Positions 52,381-61,299 of a stretch of DNA of 64,000 bases are shown here, piece after piece. The DNA lies in assembly GCF_002042965.1 (NCBI RefSeq), contig NZ_MZNT01000009.1, forward strand, positions 124,001 through 188,000. Reading direction: 5' to 3'. The translations under genes were made by a program, and so were the position numbers. Position 1 is the stretch's first letter; every line of letters begins with the position of its first letter. The notes under the pieces are model-generated. The model did no database searches. It saw only the letters and a program-made list of their open reading frames with translations, and had not been told where the DNA came from. Source of the stretch: Paenibacillus sp. 32352 (GTDB taxonomy: Bacteria > Bacillota > Bacilli > Paenibacillales > NBRC-103111).

Positions 52381-53961
52381 ATGCTGAAATGCCAATATCC
52401 TCTTGTTTTCCTCTCCTCCATACATAAGCGCCGCTATCCCAAGTACCATACGCCGCAATTTCCGGCAATTCCTGCTGACCTATTGTGCGTAGTAACCGGC
52501 GGGAAAGGGATGGTACGAATACAAAATCAAATGATTCCCCTAGGTCCCAACCAACTGTTTTATTTGAAGCCCTCCATGGAAATTGAGGTAATGCTGGAGT
52601 CCGATTATGCGGATTACTATTTGTTAATGCTGCGGCCAGTGACTGTTACCAGGCAAAAAGGCGAATGGTCATGCCAAGATTCGAACGGCACTATAGACCT
52701 TTTGCCAACCGGCAGGCTGCCTTTCCAGCACGCCAAAGGATGGATTCAACAAGTCGAGCAGCTGTACGCTCTCAGCAAGTCCGGGTCCAAAACCGCTTCC
52801 TTAGAGGCTCATCAGCTTTTTCAAAGACTTGTTCAAGAGCTTCTTCAGGAGCTGCCTGAGCAGGAAGGGACAGAGCCATCGAGCAATGGCATCGACGAAA
52901 GCATCGGGTATATGTACAAGCATTACTCCGAGAAAATTAAGCTGGATACGTTAGCGGATATAGCCGGTTTAACCAGGACCTCCTACTCCAGGAGCTTCAA
53001 AAAAGCCAAAGGGATCACACCGGTTCAATATTTGAACCAGATTCGGATTGAGAGCTCTAAGGAGCTTTTGAAGCAGGATTGCTCCATTCAGGAGGTTGCC
53101 GAATCCGTCGGCTTCGGAAATGAATTTTATTTTAGCCGCATGTTCAAAAGGACGATCGGTCTATCTCCCACCGTTTATATGAAACGCAAGCAATTGAGAG
53201 TGGGAGTGGCATCCTGCTATAGATATAGGGAAAATCTTCGCACCTTGGGGACTGAGGCCTTATATGAAATGAACGGCTATACCATTGAGCAGCTGAGCCC
53301 GGAGGAGCATCGAAGATTTGTCCAGGTACAGCTGGATGCTTTACGGGAAGCCCAGCCGGATATTATTTTATCCGATTATCGGCATCTGCCCTTCTACGAT
53401 CGTCTAAAGGATATTGCCCCGACGATTTGTCTGGATTTTACGATGGATTGGCGCCAACATCATTGGAGAATAGCGGAGCTTGTAGGCCGGGAGAAGGAAG
53501 CCAGACATAATTTCGATCAGATGGAGCTTAAAGTGAATTATGCCAAAAAAGTGCTGTCTCAACGGCTCGGGAATGAGACGCTATCGGTCATGCGCTTTTA
53601 TTACGGCAAATTCCGCGTGTACGGCATGACCGATCATCCCTTGAATCATTTGCTGTATAAGGAGCTTGGGCTGAAGCCGGGGAGCTGTGTCCCGCAGCAT
53701 GAACGGAGCAAGGAGTATTCGATGGAGAATATGCCGCCTTTCGAGACCGACCACCTGATGATCTACAAGCATCACGTGGGGCCGAAGGACGAAGCTAATT
53801 TTGCGGCCATGCTGGCTGGTGAAGAATGGAGTACGATGAAGGCCGTTCGGAATCATCAGGTTCATTTCACTCCGAATTGGATCGGCATGAGCTGGTCGCC
53901 TACCGGGCAGAACGAGATCATCGATTATCTGCTGGCAGCTTATTCTTCGGTAAGAGCTTAA
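52381..53961 (+). CDS. AraC regulator fused to a siderophore-binding domain (Btr-like)
   Basis: A 526-residue fusion. A cupin-like N-terminal region (1-150) is followed by two AraC HTHs (KLDTLADIAGLTRTSYSRSF and IQEVAESVGFGNEFYFSRMF, about 185-270). From 280 to 520 comes a class III binding-protein domain (AQPDIILSDYRHLPFYDRLK). The architecture matches Btr, which activates siderophore uptake genes on binding ferric siderophore inside the cell. Fur-controlled and adjacent to uptake genes, its likely target. ATG 52381 is seven nt after AGGTGA. Confidence 0.9.
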   Translation: MLKCQYPLVFLSSIHKRRYPKYHTPQFPAIPADLLCVVTGGKGMVRIQNQMIPLGPNQLFYLKPSMEIEVMLESDYADYYLLMLRPVTVTRQKGEWSCQDSNGTIDLLPTGRLPFQHAKGWIQQVEQLYALSKSGSKTASLEAHQLFQRLVQELLQELPEQEGTEPSSNGIDESIGYMYKHYSEKIKLDTLADIAGLTRTSYSRSFKKAKGITPVQYLNQIRIESSKELLKQDCSIQEVAESVGFGNEFYFSRMFKRTIGLSPTVYMKRKQLRVGVASCYRYRENLRTLGTEALYEMNGYTIEQLSPEEHRRFVQVQLDALREAQPDIILSDYRHLPFYDRLKDIAPTICLDFTMDWRQHHWRIAELVGREKEARHNFDQMELKVNYAKKVLSQRLGNETLSVMRFYYGKFRVYGMTDHPLNHLLYKELGLKPGSCVPQHERSKEYSMENMPPFETDHLMIYKHHVGPKDEANFAAMLAGEEWSTMKAVRNHQVHFTPNWIGMSWSPTGQNEIIDYLLAAYSSVRA

Positions 53962-53969
53962 GGATAAAT

Positions 53970-55424
53970 TCATCCAACTCGATGGTTAAAGGGGTTTGCT
54001 TGTATGAAAGCATTAGAAGGAGCAGATCGCTGGAATAAGAGGCTTTCCTGCCCCCCCTGATACAACGTCATGGTGTATGAATCCTCATCCTGTCCCTGGT
54101 ATTGATCGGTTAGATCCAAGCGGATGCGTTGTAATCGTTCGGATATGGCCTGGATGATGTCGGGTTCTTGAAGGGTGATCCGCTTTCCTTGTTTAAATTC
54201 CAGTTCAATTTTATCGATGCGGGTCACATCAAAATCAAGTATGGTGCTTAGCGGAATACCTTCTTCACTTGGTTTGTTTTCTCCAGCGATAGCTATTTCA
54301 TAGGCGGTGGTCTGCCCAGGATAACTCATTAAGCTAAACCTCGCTTTCCAAACTTCTACGGTCTGGCCAATGGTAAGGTCATCGAAGCGGAGCTTTGAAT
54401 CCTGCCCCTTTCTATGAATGTTCGAATCGCCGGCAACACTAAACCAACTCGCCTCAGGAGTAGGATTTATCAATCCAGTTCTTTTATTGTAATTAATAAC
54501 AAGAATACGTTTCCTTGAATGATCGATTGACATAATATTCCCCTCAACATCCGCCTGGTGTGAAATAGTGAAGGTGGTGATGGAGAGAGGGAAGGAACCT
54601 CCGATTTCATTGAATATGGCGTTTTTTAACGCTTCGATCTCATCGTAATTTAACATGTCTCTGTGGCGATAGAGCCTTCGCACTTCAAGCCGCTCTATAT
54701 CGTTTTCGGTGTGGAGTGAAACAGGCTCCAGGGACAATTTGGTGAAAAGAGGCTCAAACTCTTTCATACCTGATGAACGGAATTTATCCCGGTAGTTCGC
54801 TTCTGAAGCGGTGAGGTGAGCTGCAGCCTCTTTATCCTCGTAATGTTCAATAGCTCTAGCCGGGTGAATCCACTTTTCTCCTAAATAGGTTACTACGCGA
54901 TACCATGGCCTGCAGCGTTCTGATTCCGGTTGGACACTGCCAAGAGTTTCGTCACTGCAAGTATAAAGTTCACCGAGCACTCTTACTGTCTGTGGGGAAA
55001 GTGTTCCCACGGTTCGTTCAATGTCCCCAGGTAAGTCATAAATGTCCTCAATATCCTTCAACGTGACATCCATCTGGACTGCATAATATTTTTCTTTGAT
55101 GACCGCTGGCCCGTTTTGCAGCCATTTCTCGCCAAGCCATGTTTTTACAATATACCGGTTATTTTCCAGCTGATTAGGTGATTCCGGGAGAGCATTGCTT
55201 GTTTTAACTACCTGAACCGACTGGAAGGCTGATATAATTCCGACCGGCCCGTCGTTTGTTGAGGCCCCATTATAAACAGGGGTGTCAGCAAGCAGTGTAA
55301 GCTTTCCCGGCTGTTCATTTACACTCGTATCGGCTTGAGCTTCTGCCGTGTATATGGTTAAACAAGTAATGAATATTGCGATGATGATGGAGCAGAATCG
55401 CTGAAATCCATTTATTTTTGTCAA
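53970..55424 (-). CDS. Secreted protein with repeated SH3-like units and a DUF3221-like region
   Basis: A 484-residue protein from TTG 55424 (AAGGGAG eight nt upstream) with signal peptide SIIIAIFITCLTIYTAEAQA. Two repeats share the pattern Y-x-V-x-T-x-LGEKW (YIVKTWLGEKWL near 94, YRVVTYLGEKWIHP near 178), like surface SH3 domains. A later segment (VEGNIMSIDHSRKRILVINY and LTIGQTVEVW) resembles DUF3221. Function unknown; probably wall-associated. Convergent with the Btr-like gene. Confidence 0.65.
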   Translation of the reverse strand: MTKINGFQRFCSIIIAIFITCLTIYTAEAQADTSVNEQPGKLTLLADTPVYNGASTNDGPVGIISAFQSVQVVKTSNALPESPNQLENNRYIVKTWLGEKWLQNGPAVIKEKYYAVQMDVTLKDIEDIYDLPGDIERTVGTLSPQTVRVLGELYTCSDETLGSVQPESERCRPWYRVVTYLGEKWIHPARAIEHYEDKEAAAHLTASEANYRDKFRSSGMKEFEPLFTKLSLEPVSLHTENDIERLEVRRLYRHRDMLNYDEIEALKNAIFNEIGGSFPLSITTFTISHQADVEGNIMSIDHSRKRILVINYNKRTGLINPTPEASWFSVAGDSNIHRKGQDSKLRFDDLTIGQTVEVWKARFSLMSYPGQTTAYEIAIAGENKPSEEGIPLSTILDFDVTRIDKIELEFKQGKRITLQEPDIIQAISERLQRIRLDLTDQYQGQDEDSYTMTLYQGGQESLLFQRSAPSNAFIQANPFNHRVG

Positions 55425-55597
55425 AATTACCACTCCCTTCCACGTGTTTAGACGCATGGGATGGATGAAAGTTTCCCCCTCAGGGTAAATTCGAGATACC
55501 TACTTATGTACTGGCTATGCGAAAAAGATGATTGACACATTGATTACTATGGATAAAGCAATCTGACGGCGATAGCCGTTCCCCGTATCAGGCATCA

Positions 55598-55629
55598 AAA
55601 AAGCCGCCGGCTCTCGGAGCCAGGCGGCA
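55598..55629 (-). terminator. Terminator of ArsR/SRPBCC operon
   Basis: On the minus strand GCCGCC/GGCGGC with nested GGCTC/GAGCC, then T6. Confidence 0.88.
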
Positions 55630-55634
55630 ATGTT

Positions 55635-56156
55635 TTACTTAACCTCGTTCAGACGCTCTTCCAGACGATCCCAAGTTTCGGTGATGCCCTGCAGCATGCC
55701 CATATCCATAACGGTCTTGAGCGCTTCCGCAGACACATATTCACCACGATTGACCAGCTTCGTCTTACCGCCCAAATCGATAAATTCCAATACGACCTTG
55801 GTCGACGGCATAGAATCGTTCGAATTGCCTTCTGCATCGGAGAAATAATCCGTGTAGACGATTCTCTCCGGCTCGACAATTTCCTTGTACACTGCTTTGC
55901 CCCATGATTCCATACCATAAAATTGCCCCTGGTTCTGATCGACACACTTCATACAGTAGTGCCATACGCCCCCGGGACGGAAATCGATGCGGCATACCGG
56001 AACCTCCCAGCCTCTAGGTCCCCACCAGTGCTTAAGATGCTCCGGCTCTTTAAACATTTTGAACACGAGATCGCGCGGCGCGTCGAAAACACGCTCCAGT
56101 ACCAGCACCGTATCATTTTCCACCCTCGAAACCATTGCGTTGCTTGACATGGTCAT
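55635..56156 (-). CDS. SRPBCC (AHSA1-type) domain protein
   Basis: A 173-residue START/SRPBCC protein: VLERVFDAPRDLVFKMFKEP, HLKHWWGPRGWEVPVCRIDF and a C-terminal helix ITETWDRLEERLNEV. These form a cavity for a small hydrophobic ligand. Its ATG overlaps the stop of the ArsR gene (ATGA), so the two are coupled. ArsR/AHSA1 pairs are common, and the ligand is unknown. Confidence 0.88.
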   Translation of the reverse strand: MTMSSNAMVSRVENDTVLVLERVFDAPRDLVFKMFKEPEHLKHWWGPRGWEVPVCRIDFRPGGVWHYCMKCVDQNQGQFYGMESWGKAVYKEIVEPERIVYTDYFSDAEGNSNDSMPSTKVVLEFIDLGGKTKLVNRGEYVSAEALKTVMDMGMLQGITETWDRLEERLNEVK

Positions 56157-56524
56157 TCCTCCTCATGATTTGAATGCTTTAATGATTGTTCCTTGCTTTG
56201 CAGTTCACGCAAGTAGTTATCCAGATTATCGAATCTTTCTTCCATGACGCGTCGGAAAGAGTCCACCCAAGAATCCAAAGCTTGGAAGGGCTCAGGCCGC
56301 AGCTTGTAGATCCGGCGATTGGCTTCGGCCTTCACCTCCAAAATCCCGCTCTCGCTAAGCACCTTCAAATGCTTCGAGGCTTGGGGCTGGCGGAGTCCCA
56401 GCCGGTCGGCGATTTCTCCAACGGTCAGGGGACCGTCTCGCAGCAGCTCGACGATGTCCATCCGATTCGGCTCGGCTAAAGCGCTCAGCGTCTTCATGTT
56501 CATGTCCGGATGTTTACCTGACAT
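56153..56524 (-). CDS. ArsR family transcriptional regulator
   Basis: A 123-residue wHTH protein: TLSALAEPNRMDIVELLRDG, LTVGEIADRLGLRQPQASKH, then a wing ILEVKAEANRRIYKL. No cysteine metal site is visible, so it belongs to the non-metal ArsR group paired with SRPBCC proteins. ATG 56524 follows GAGGTGAACGAC. Its promoter carries a palindrome at 56616-56625. Confidence 0.88.
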   Translation of the reverse strand: MSGKHPDMNMKTLSALAEPNRMDIVELLRDGPLTVGEIADRLGLRQPQASKHLKVLSESGILEVKAEANRRIYKLRPEPFQALDSWVDSFRRVMEERFDNLDNYLRELQSKEQSLKHSNHEEE

Positions 56525-56601
56525 GTCGTTCACCTCGTTACATGATGGTCTGCCGGAATATCCCATCTCCTTTTTTATTAGGATCGACTTCTTATGAATT
56601 A

Positions 56602-56631
56602 AATATACCGCAAAGGGAATATTCCTGTCAA
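56602..56631 (-). promoter_or_regulatory. Promoter/operator of arsR-SRPBCC operon
   Basis: On the minus strand TTGACA (complement of 56626-56631), an 18-nt spacer, and TATATT (complement of 56602-56607). Palindrome GGAATATTCC at 56616-56625 sits in the spacer; a further GGAATATT lies at 56632-56639. Suits autorepression. Confidence 0.75.
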
Positions 56632-56712
56632 GGAATATTATTGGTGCAATGCTGCTTTTTTAGGGGATGGAGTGAACTATAGGGCTATTGAACATTTGTT
56701 AACAATGCCAGT

Positions 56713-56751
56713 TAACAAAACAGGCCAACCAGAACCCCTGATTGACCTGTT
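56713..56751 (-). terminator. Imperfect terminator after the 102-residue gene
   Basis: On the minus strand AACAGGTCAATCA pairs imperfectly with TGGTTGGCCTGTT, followed by TTGTT. Confidence 0.5.
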
Positions 56752-56781
56752 AGCAAGAAGAGCGTCTTAATCGCTCCCGCA

Positions 56782-57090
56782 CTATTCTTCCACTATATCT
56801 GCCCTCAAATCGCTTGCAACCTCCATCATTGTGGGGATCACGGCTTCATTGGTCCCGGATACATAAAGGTCCCCTTGATAATGACGGAAAGGAATCTTCG
56901 CATCGCCATAGCTCCACATGAAAAAGTCGCCCTCAATGGACATGCTGGTGGTGCCCTTCACCGTAAACACGGATGTATAGGCAAAATCAGGCTTGGATGA
57001 AAAGTACTGCTTGCACTCTTCCAAGGTAATGGTTGACTCCGATGGGTTGTTGTCCTGCAAGGTTCTTGTAATACGATAGCGTTTATTCAT
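56782..57090 (-). CDS. Hypothetical protein, 102 residues
   Basis: A small soluble protein with strands MNKRYRITRTLQDN, YTSVFTVKGTTSMSIEGDFF and IPFRHYQGDLYVSG, followed by a helix near the C-terminus. No family recognised. Ribosome site ATGGAGGCAC before the ATG. Monocistronic. Confidence 0.6.
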   Translation of the reverse strand: MNKRYRITRTLQDNNPSESTITLEECKQYFSSKPDFAYTSVFTVKGTTSMSIEGDFFMWSYGDAKIPFRHYQGDLYVSGTNEAVIPTMMEVASDLRADIVEE

Positions 57091-57270
57091 GCTAAAGTGC
57101 CTCCATAGGTTTCGATTGCTATTTGTCCCATGCCCCCCTATTCTACCATGACGGTTTGAATTTCACTATTCCTGTCCGCAAGGCAGCGTTAGAACATTGG
57201 AAAAACCATTGCTTTGTCCCTGGACAAGAGTGAAATTACCGGCTGTAAAAAGGAGAGGAGGTTCATTATA

Positions 57271-57294
57271 ATGTCATCCATATGGATAAACTGA
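57271..57294 (+). other. Seven-codon upstream ORF with a strong ribosome site
   Basis: AAAAGGAGAGGAGG precedes an ATG opening only MSSIWIN. It lies 47 bp before the response-regulator gene. Possible leader peptide, or relic of an older start region. A TTGTCC-CT-GGACAA palindrome at 57214-57227 lies upstream. Confidence 0.3.
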
Positions 57295-57341
57295 AAGTAA
57301 ATTCAATGTGTCTTGGCGTATAAGAGAGGTGTCTTACGGCT

Positions 57342-58964
57342 TTGGAACCATTACTGCGCATGTGCGTTATTGATGATATTAAAACCATTGTGAACGGCAT
57401 TGTTCATCATATTCCTTGGGAGGAGCATGGAATTCAGATTGTCGGCACGGCCTCGAATGGAGAAAAGGGGATTGAGCTGATCCGAACAACGAAGCCCCAT
57501 TTGATCTTATCCGATATTCGCATGCCGAAGCTGGATGGGTTGGAAATGACCCGCTCGGTCGTTAAGCAAGGGGATTTGACCAAAATTATTTTTTTGAGCG
57601 GTTATACCGATTTTGACTATGCCCAGCAAGCGATCCGGTTAGGGGCATTTGATTTCATTCAGAAGCCGTTTACCCCTTCACAAATATTGGAGGTCGTCTT
57701 GAAAGCCAAGAAAGCGCTGGAGACGGAGCTTTCCGAGCTCGAACGGATGAAGGACATGGAAAGTAAGGTTCGCGAGAGCATGCCGCTGCTTCGCCAGGAG
57801 TATTTTCGATTGCTGATGCGTTACCCGACAAGCCCGATTAGCGCAAGCAAACGATGGGATTTTTTGCAGATCCCGATTGCGAAGCAGCATTTTACCGTCA
57901 TGCTCGTGGAGATTGATCATTTCACAGAGCGGAGCCAGTCCCTCCCGGTGAGTGAGGTGGAGCTAATCCGCTTTGCCATTCAAAATATAATGGAGGAAAC
58001 GATCGCTACCTATACGACGGGGCTGGTGTTCCGGGAGGATGTGCATCAGTTTGCGGCGATTTTGAACCCTTCACCCACTGAGAAAATGGAAGTTATAGCG
58101 GAAAAATGCCGGGAGCATATTAGCCGCTACACCCGCGAAACCGTCTCTATCGGATTAGGCAGCGAGGTTCAGGAAATTCATGAAATCGCGCATTCGTATC
58201 AACAGGCCATAACCGCTCTGTCGTACAACTTTTATACGGGGGGCGACAGCGTCTACAGCTTCAGCAACGTTCCCGAGCATAATGGATTGTCTCCGAGGTA
58301 TTCTACGGAAAAAGAAAAAGAGCTGCTGTATTGCATCCGTTTGGGCAACGAGCAGAAGGCTCTGCAAAGCCTGGAGGAGTTTTTTCAGGAGAGCCAAGCG
58401 ATGTCGATGTCAACTCCTCCGAATCCGGAATCGATGAAATCGGTGTATTTTGAGCTGACCTTTCTGATTAACAGGGTGCTGGCTGAGAAAGTGCCGCCTG
58501 AAGAAATGGCCGAGATGGAAGCCCTGATGCTGGATATGAAGAACGACCCTTCCATCAACCTTGGTGAGCTGCAGGAGCAGCTTAAACGGCTGTGCCGGGT
58601 AGGCTGCCAAAAAATCCGCAGGCAGCAGAGCAAAGAGGCGAGCCAGCAGGTAGATGAAGTGATTGCGTACATCCGGGAGCATCTGGACTTGAACCTTACA
58701 GTCGGGGAATATGCCAAAATGGTGTATTTGAGCGCCAGCTATTTTTCCAACCTGTTCAAGAAGGTGACCGGGATGACGGTTACACAGTTCGTTACGATGG
58801 AACGGATGGAGCGGGCGAAGGAGCTGCTGTCGCAGGGCATGCAGGTGCAGGAAATTTCCCTTGCGCTCGGCTACGAGGACAGACCGTATTTTACCGAGCT
58901 GTTCAAAAGGCATACCGGCATGACGCCGTCGGAGTTCAAGCAGCTGTATGGCCTTCCCAAGTAA
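57342..58964 (+). CDS. YesN-type response regulator (receiver plus AraC HTH)
   Basis: A 540-residue regulator. The receiver spans residues 5-125, with CVIDDI at the acidic pocket, phospho-acceptor Asp 58 in LILSDIRMPKLDG and Lys in IQKPFTPS. A middle region (130-430) resembles the YesN linker. Two AraC HTHs end the protein (TVGEYAKMVYLSASYFSNLF and VQEISLALGYEDRPYFTELF). It should activate the following permease genes. TTG 57342 is used; an ATG at 57360 also fits the receiver start but lacks a ribosome site. Confidence 0.9.
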   Translation: MEPLLRMCVIDDIKTIVNGIVHHIPWEEHGIQIVGTASNGEKGIELIRTTKPHLILSDIRMPKLDGLEMTRSVVKQGDLTKIIFLSGYTDFDYAQQAIRLGAFDFIQKPFTPSQILEVVLKAKKALETELSELERMKDMESKVRESMPLLRQEYFRLLMRYPTSPISASKRWDFLQIPIAKQHFTVMLVEIDHFTERSQSLPVSEVELIRFAIQNIMEETIATYTTGLVFREDVHQFAAILNPSPTEKMEVIAEKCREHISRYTRETVSIGLGSEVQEIHEIAHSYQQAITALSYNFYTGGDSVYSFSNVPEHNGLSPRYSTEKEKELLYCIRLGNEQKALQSLEEFFQESQAMSMSTPPNPESMKSVYFELTFLINRVLAEKVPPEEMAEMEALMLDMKNDPSINLGELQEQLKRLCRVGCQKIRRQQSKEASQQVDEVIAYIREHLDLNLTVGEYAKMVYLSASYFSNLFKKVTGMTVTQFVTMERMERAKELLSQGMQVQEISLALGYEDRPYFTELFKRHTGMTPSEFKQLYGLPK

Positions 58965-59103
58965 GTCATATGGACCTTGCGATGCATGGGGCGGACGATC
59001 ACAGTTGCATTATCCCCTCTCAAAAGTGAGTTTCTCTCTCCTTGAGCCTGCAATGTTTCTCTTATAGTTAAGAGGAAGAAAGTTCATAAGGAGAGGATCA
59101 CGC

Positions 59104-60003
59104 GTGTCTAAGAGGTCATTAAGCTATTTCAATTCCTATGTGTTCATTATACCTAGTCTGGTGCTCACGCTGGTTCTCGGTATTTATCCGATACTGTGGG
59201 CGTTCCGGTTTATGTTCTACGATTATCAGGGTTACGGTGTCCCGAATTTTATCGGTATAGATAACTTTACCCGCGTCATGAAGGACGATCAGTTCTGGCA
59301 GTCAGTGTACAATACGTTCCTGTATGCCGCAGGCAAAATTGTGGTCACGGTCCCCTTATCCCTGATTTTGGCGGTCATTCTGAATCAGGCGCTGAAGGGC
59401 AGGCAGCTGCTGCGGGCCATTTATTTCATGCCGACGATCATCAGCGCATCGGTCATGTCCGTTGTTTTCGGGATTGTATTTAATTCGTACAACGGGATTC
59501 TGAACCAATATTTAATGAAGCTTGGCATCATCTCCAAGCCGATTGAGTGGCTAGGCCCTGACCATGCCATGCTCACCGTCATTATTATTGCCATTTGGGG
59601 GGCGGTCGGGAACTATATGCTTCTGTTTATCGCAGGTCTGCAAAATATTCCGGACGATCTGTATGAAGCAGCCTCCATCGATGGAGCCAATACGGTGCAA
59701 AAATTTTGGTTTATTACCGTTCCGATGCTCGGCCCTATCCTGCAAATGATTATGATGCTCGTCATCACGGTTTCTCTGAAAGGCTACGAGAACATTATGG
59801 TCTTGACGGAAGGCGGTCCTTTCGGCAAGACGGAAGTCATGTTCCTGTATGTGTATAAGCTCTTCTTCCCGGTTTCCACGACGAATGCGAACGTACAACA
59901 GATTGGTTACGGGAGTGCCGTAGGCTTTGTAACGGCGGTTATTGTAGGCATCATCACCCTGGTGTACTTTGCTGCCTCCCGCAGACTTAACAAGATGTAC
60001 TAA
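59104..60003 (+). CDS. Sugar ABC transporter permease (MalF/LplB type)
   Basis: A 299-residue membrane protein with six helices and the permease EAA loop DDLYEAASIDGANTVQKFWF near residues 184-203. It starts at GTG eight nt after GGAGAGG. With the next gene it forms the CUT1-type channel for a sugar or oligosaccharide; the ATPase is probably a shared MsmK-like protein encoded elsewhere. Confidence 0.92.
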   Translation: MSKRSLSYFNSYVFIIPSLVLTLVLGIYPILWAFRFMFYDYQGYGVPNFIGIDNFTRVMKDDQFWQSVYNTFLYAAGKIVVTVPLSLILAVILNQALKGRQLLRAIYFMPTIISASVMSVVFGIVFNSYNGILNQYLMKLGIISKPIEWLGPDHAMLTVIIIAIWGAVGNYMLLFIAGLQNIPDDLYEAASIDGANTVQKFWFITVPMLGPILQMIMMLVITVSLKGYENIMVLTEGGPFGKTEVMFLYVYKLFFPVSTTNANVQQIGYGSAVGFVTAVIVGIITLVYFAASRRLNKMY

Positions 60004-60033
60004 TCATTCTTCAGGAGAGAGGGGAATCAACCG

Positions 60034-60930
60034 ATGAATACGAATGTATCTGCACCCGGCGGTTTAAATGCCGCTAACCAAACGAAACGGCAATTACGAT
60101 TGTACAAATACATCTCTTTCACGATTTTATGGGTATTTTTGCTTGCCCTCGCGATCATGACTTTGTTCCCGGTAGTGGTGGCTATTCTGGGTTCTTTCAA
60201 AACGAACATGGAAGTGACGGTTGGAGCGACGCTGCTTCCTGAGAAATGGCATTTTTCCAACTACATCGAGGCTTGGAAAAAGGCGAACTTCGCCCTGTTT
60301 ACCTGGAACAGCGTGTTCGTCAGTGCAGCCGCTACCGTCGGGACTCTGCTGGTAACTTCCATGGCCGCCTATTCTGTTGACCGCGGAAATTTCCCGGGGA
60401 AAAAAGCGTACGTAGCGCTGCAGGCGAGCACCATGTTTATCTCAATCGGCGCGGTAGTTTTGCGCCCTCAGTTCGACTTGATGGTCGCACTGCACTTGAA
60501 TCAATCGCTCTGGGGAGTTATTCTGATACTCATAAGTGCTCATGCGACTGCCTTTTTCATGCTGATCGGCTTTTTCAAAGGGATACCTAAAGATCTGGAC
60601 GAGGCCGCTTATATTGACGGATGCAATTATTACACGGTATACTGGCGAATTATACTGCCGTTGCTTAAACCAGCCATTGGCGTAACGGCGTTATTCACTT
60701 TCCGGAATGCCTGGAACGAATATATTCTTCCTTTCGTATTTACCATGAGCAATCCGAAGCTGCAGACCTTGACGGTCGGACTGACGAACCTGAAATATGG
60801 CGTCGGCGCAGCCGCCGAATTGCAGCTGATGTTGGCCGGGGCGTGCATTTCGATCGTACCGATGCTTGTCGTCTATATTTTCGCGAACAAATCGTTCATG
60901 CAGGTGACGGCCGGCTCCTTAAAAGGATAA
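60034..60930 (+). CDS. Sugar ABC transporter permease (MalG type)
   Basis: A 298-residue partner permease with six helices and EAA loop PKDLDEAAYIDGCNYYTVYW near residues 187-206. Ribosome site AGGAGAGAGGGG. The transcript then enters a terminator occupied by copy 2 of the structured element, which separates the permeases from the kinase and binding-protein genes. Confidence 0.92.
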   Translation: MNTNVSAPGGLNAANQTKRQLRLYKYISFTILWVFLLALAIMTLFPVVVAILGSFKTNMEVTVGATLLPEKWHFSNYIEAWKKANFALFTWNSVFVSAAATVGTLLVTSMAAYSVDRGNFPGKKAYVALQASTMFISIGAVVLRPQFDLMVALHLNQSLWGVILILISAHATAFFMLIGFFKGIPKDLDEAAYIDGCNYYTVYWRIILPLLKPAIGVTALFTFRNAWNEYILPFVFTMSNPKLQTLTVGLTNLKYGVGAAAELQLMLAGACISIVPMLVVYIFANKSFMQVTAGSLKG

Positions 60931-60952
60931 ATGATTTCTAAACGAAAATAAC

Positions 60953-60968
60953 CTCTAGCTCAGGCTAG
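60953..60968 (+). repeat. Left 16-bp duplication (terminator hairpin)
   Basis: CTCTAGCTCAGGCTAG, identical to 61179-61194. Outer flanks TCTAAACGAAAATAAC (60937-60951 region) and GTTATTTTCGTTTAGA (61197 on) are complementary. This shows that one long terminator stem was opened by the insertion. Confidence 0.85.
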
Positions 60969-61178
60969 GTTAGATTGTTGAGAAAACCTGTTTTGCGAGA
61001 ACTATGCTACATATGGAGGTGGGGTATGCCTCGGAGGAGTTTACGTCCGCCTTTGAAACCCGTGAAAATACCGCTAAATAGAATCACCTTTCACGGGTTT
61101 CAATAGCGGCTGGAGGGGCATGTCCCATCGGAGTATATTGGCAATAGTTCAAGCTCTATAGGTTTCTAAACAGATTCA
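60969..61178 (+). ncRNA. Terminator-inserted structured RNA element, copy 2 core (210 nt)
   Basis: Same family as 4210-4454. Shared helices: terminal pairing (TGTT 60976-60979 with AACA 61169-61172 and adjoining bases); inner helix GAACTAT 60999-61005 with ATAGTTC 61144-61150, a T-A where copy 1 has T-G; and the 14-bp hairpin 61053-61066/61090-61103. The GGGG-CATG-TCCC arm replaces GGGG-ATA-CCCC of copy 1, changing sequence but keeping pairing. The variable arm is 35 nt shorter than in copy 1. CCGCTA in the hairpin loop can also pair with TAGCGG just downstream, a possible pseudoknot. No ORF. Confidence 0.75.
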
Positions 61179-61215
61179 CTCTAGCTCAGGCTAGAGTTAT
61201 TTTCGTTTAGACAGG
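61179..61215 (+). terminator. Right duplication with restored terminator arm
   Basis: CTCTAGCTCAGGCTAG (61179-61194) then AGTTATTTTCGTTTAGA. With the left flank it reconstitutes the original long-stem bidirectional terminator. Confidence 0.75.
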
Positions 61216-61299
61216 AAATCATGAAGAGAACGAATAGTTACGGAATGATCGGGGACTTATCGATTTTGATTTTCATACAGCAGGCGGTGAAGCTAAGAG

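Noticed and set aside
60969-61178. Group I intron or hammerhead-type ribozyme
   Set aside because: No group I core (P7-type) segments and no CTGANGA/GAAA hammerhead core found in either copy.
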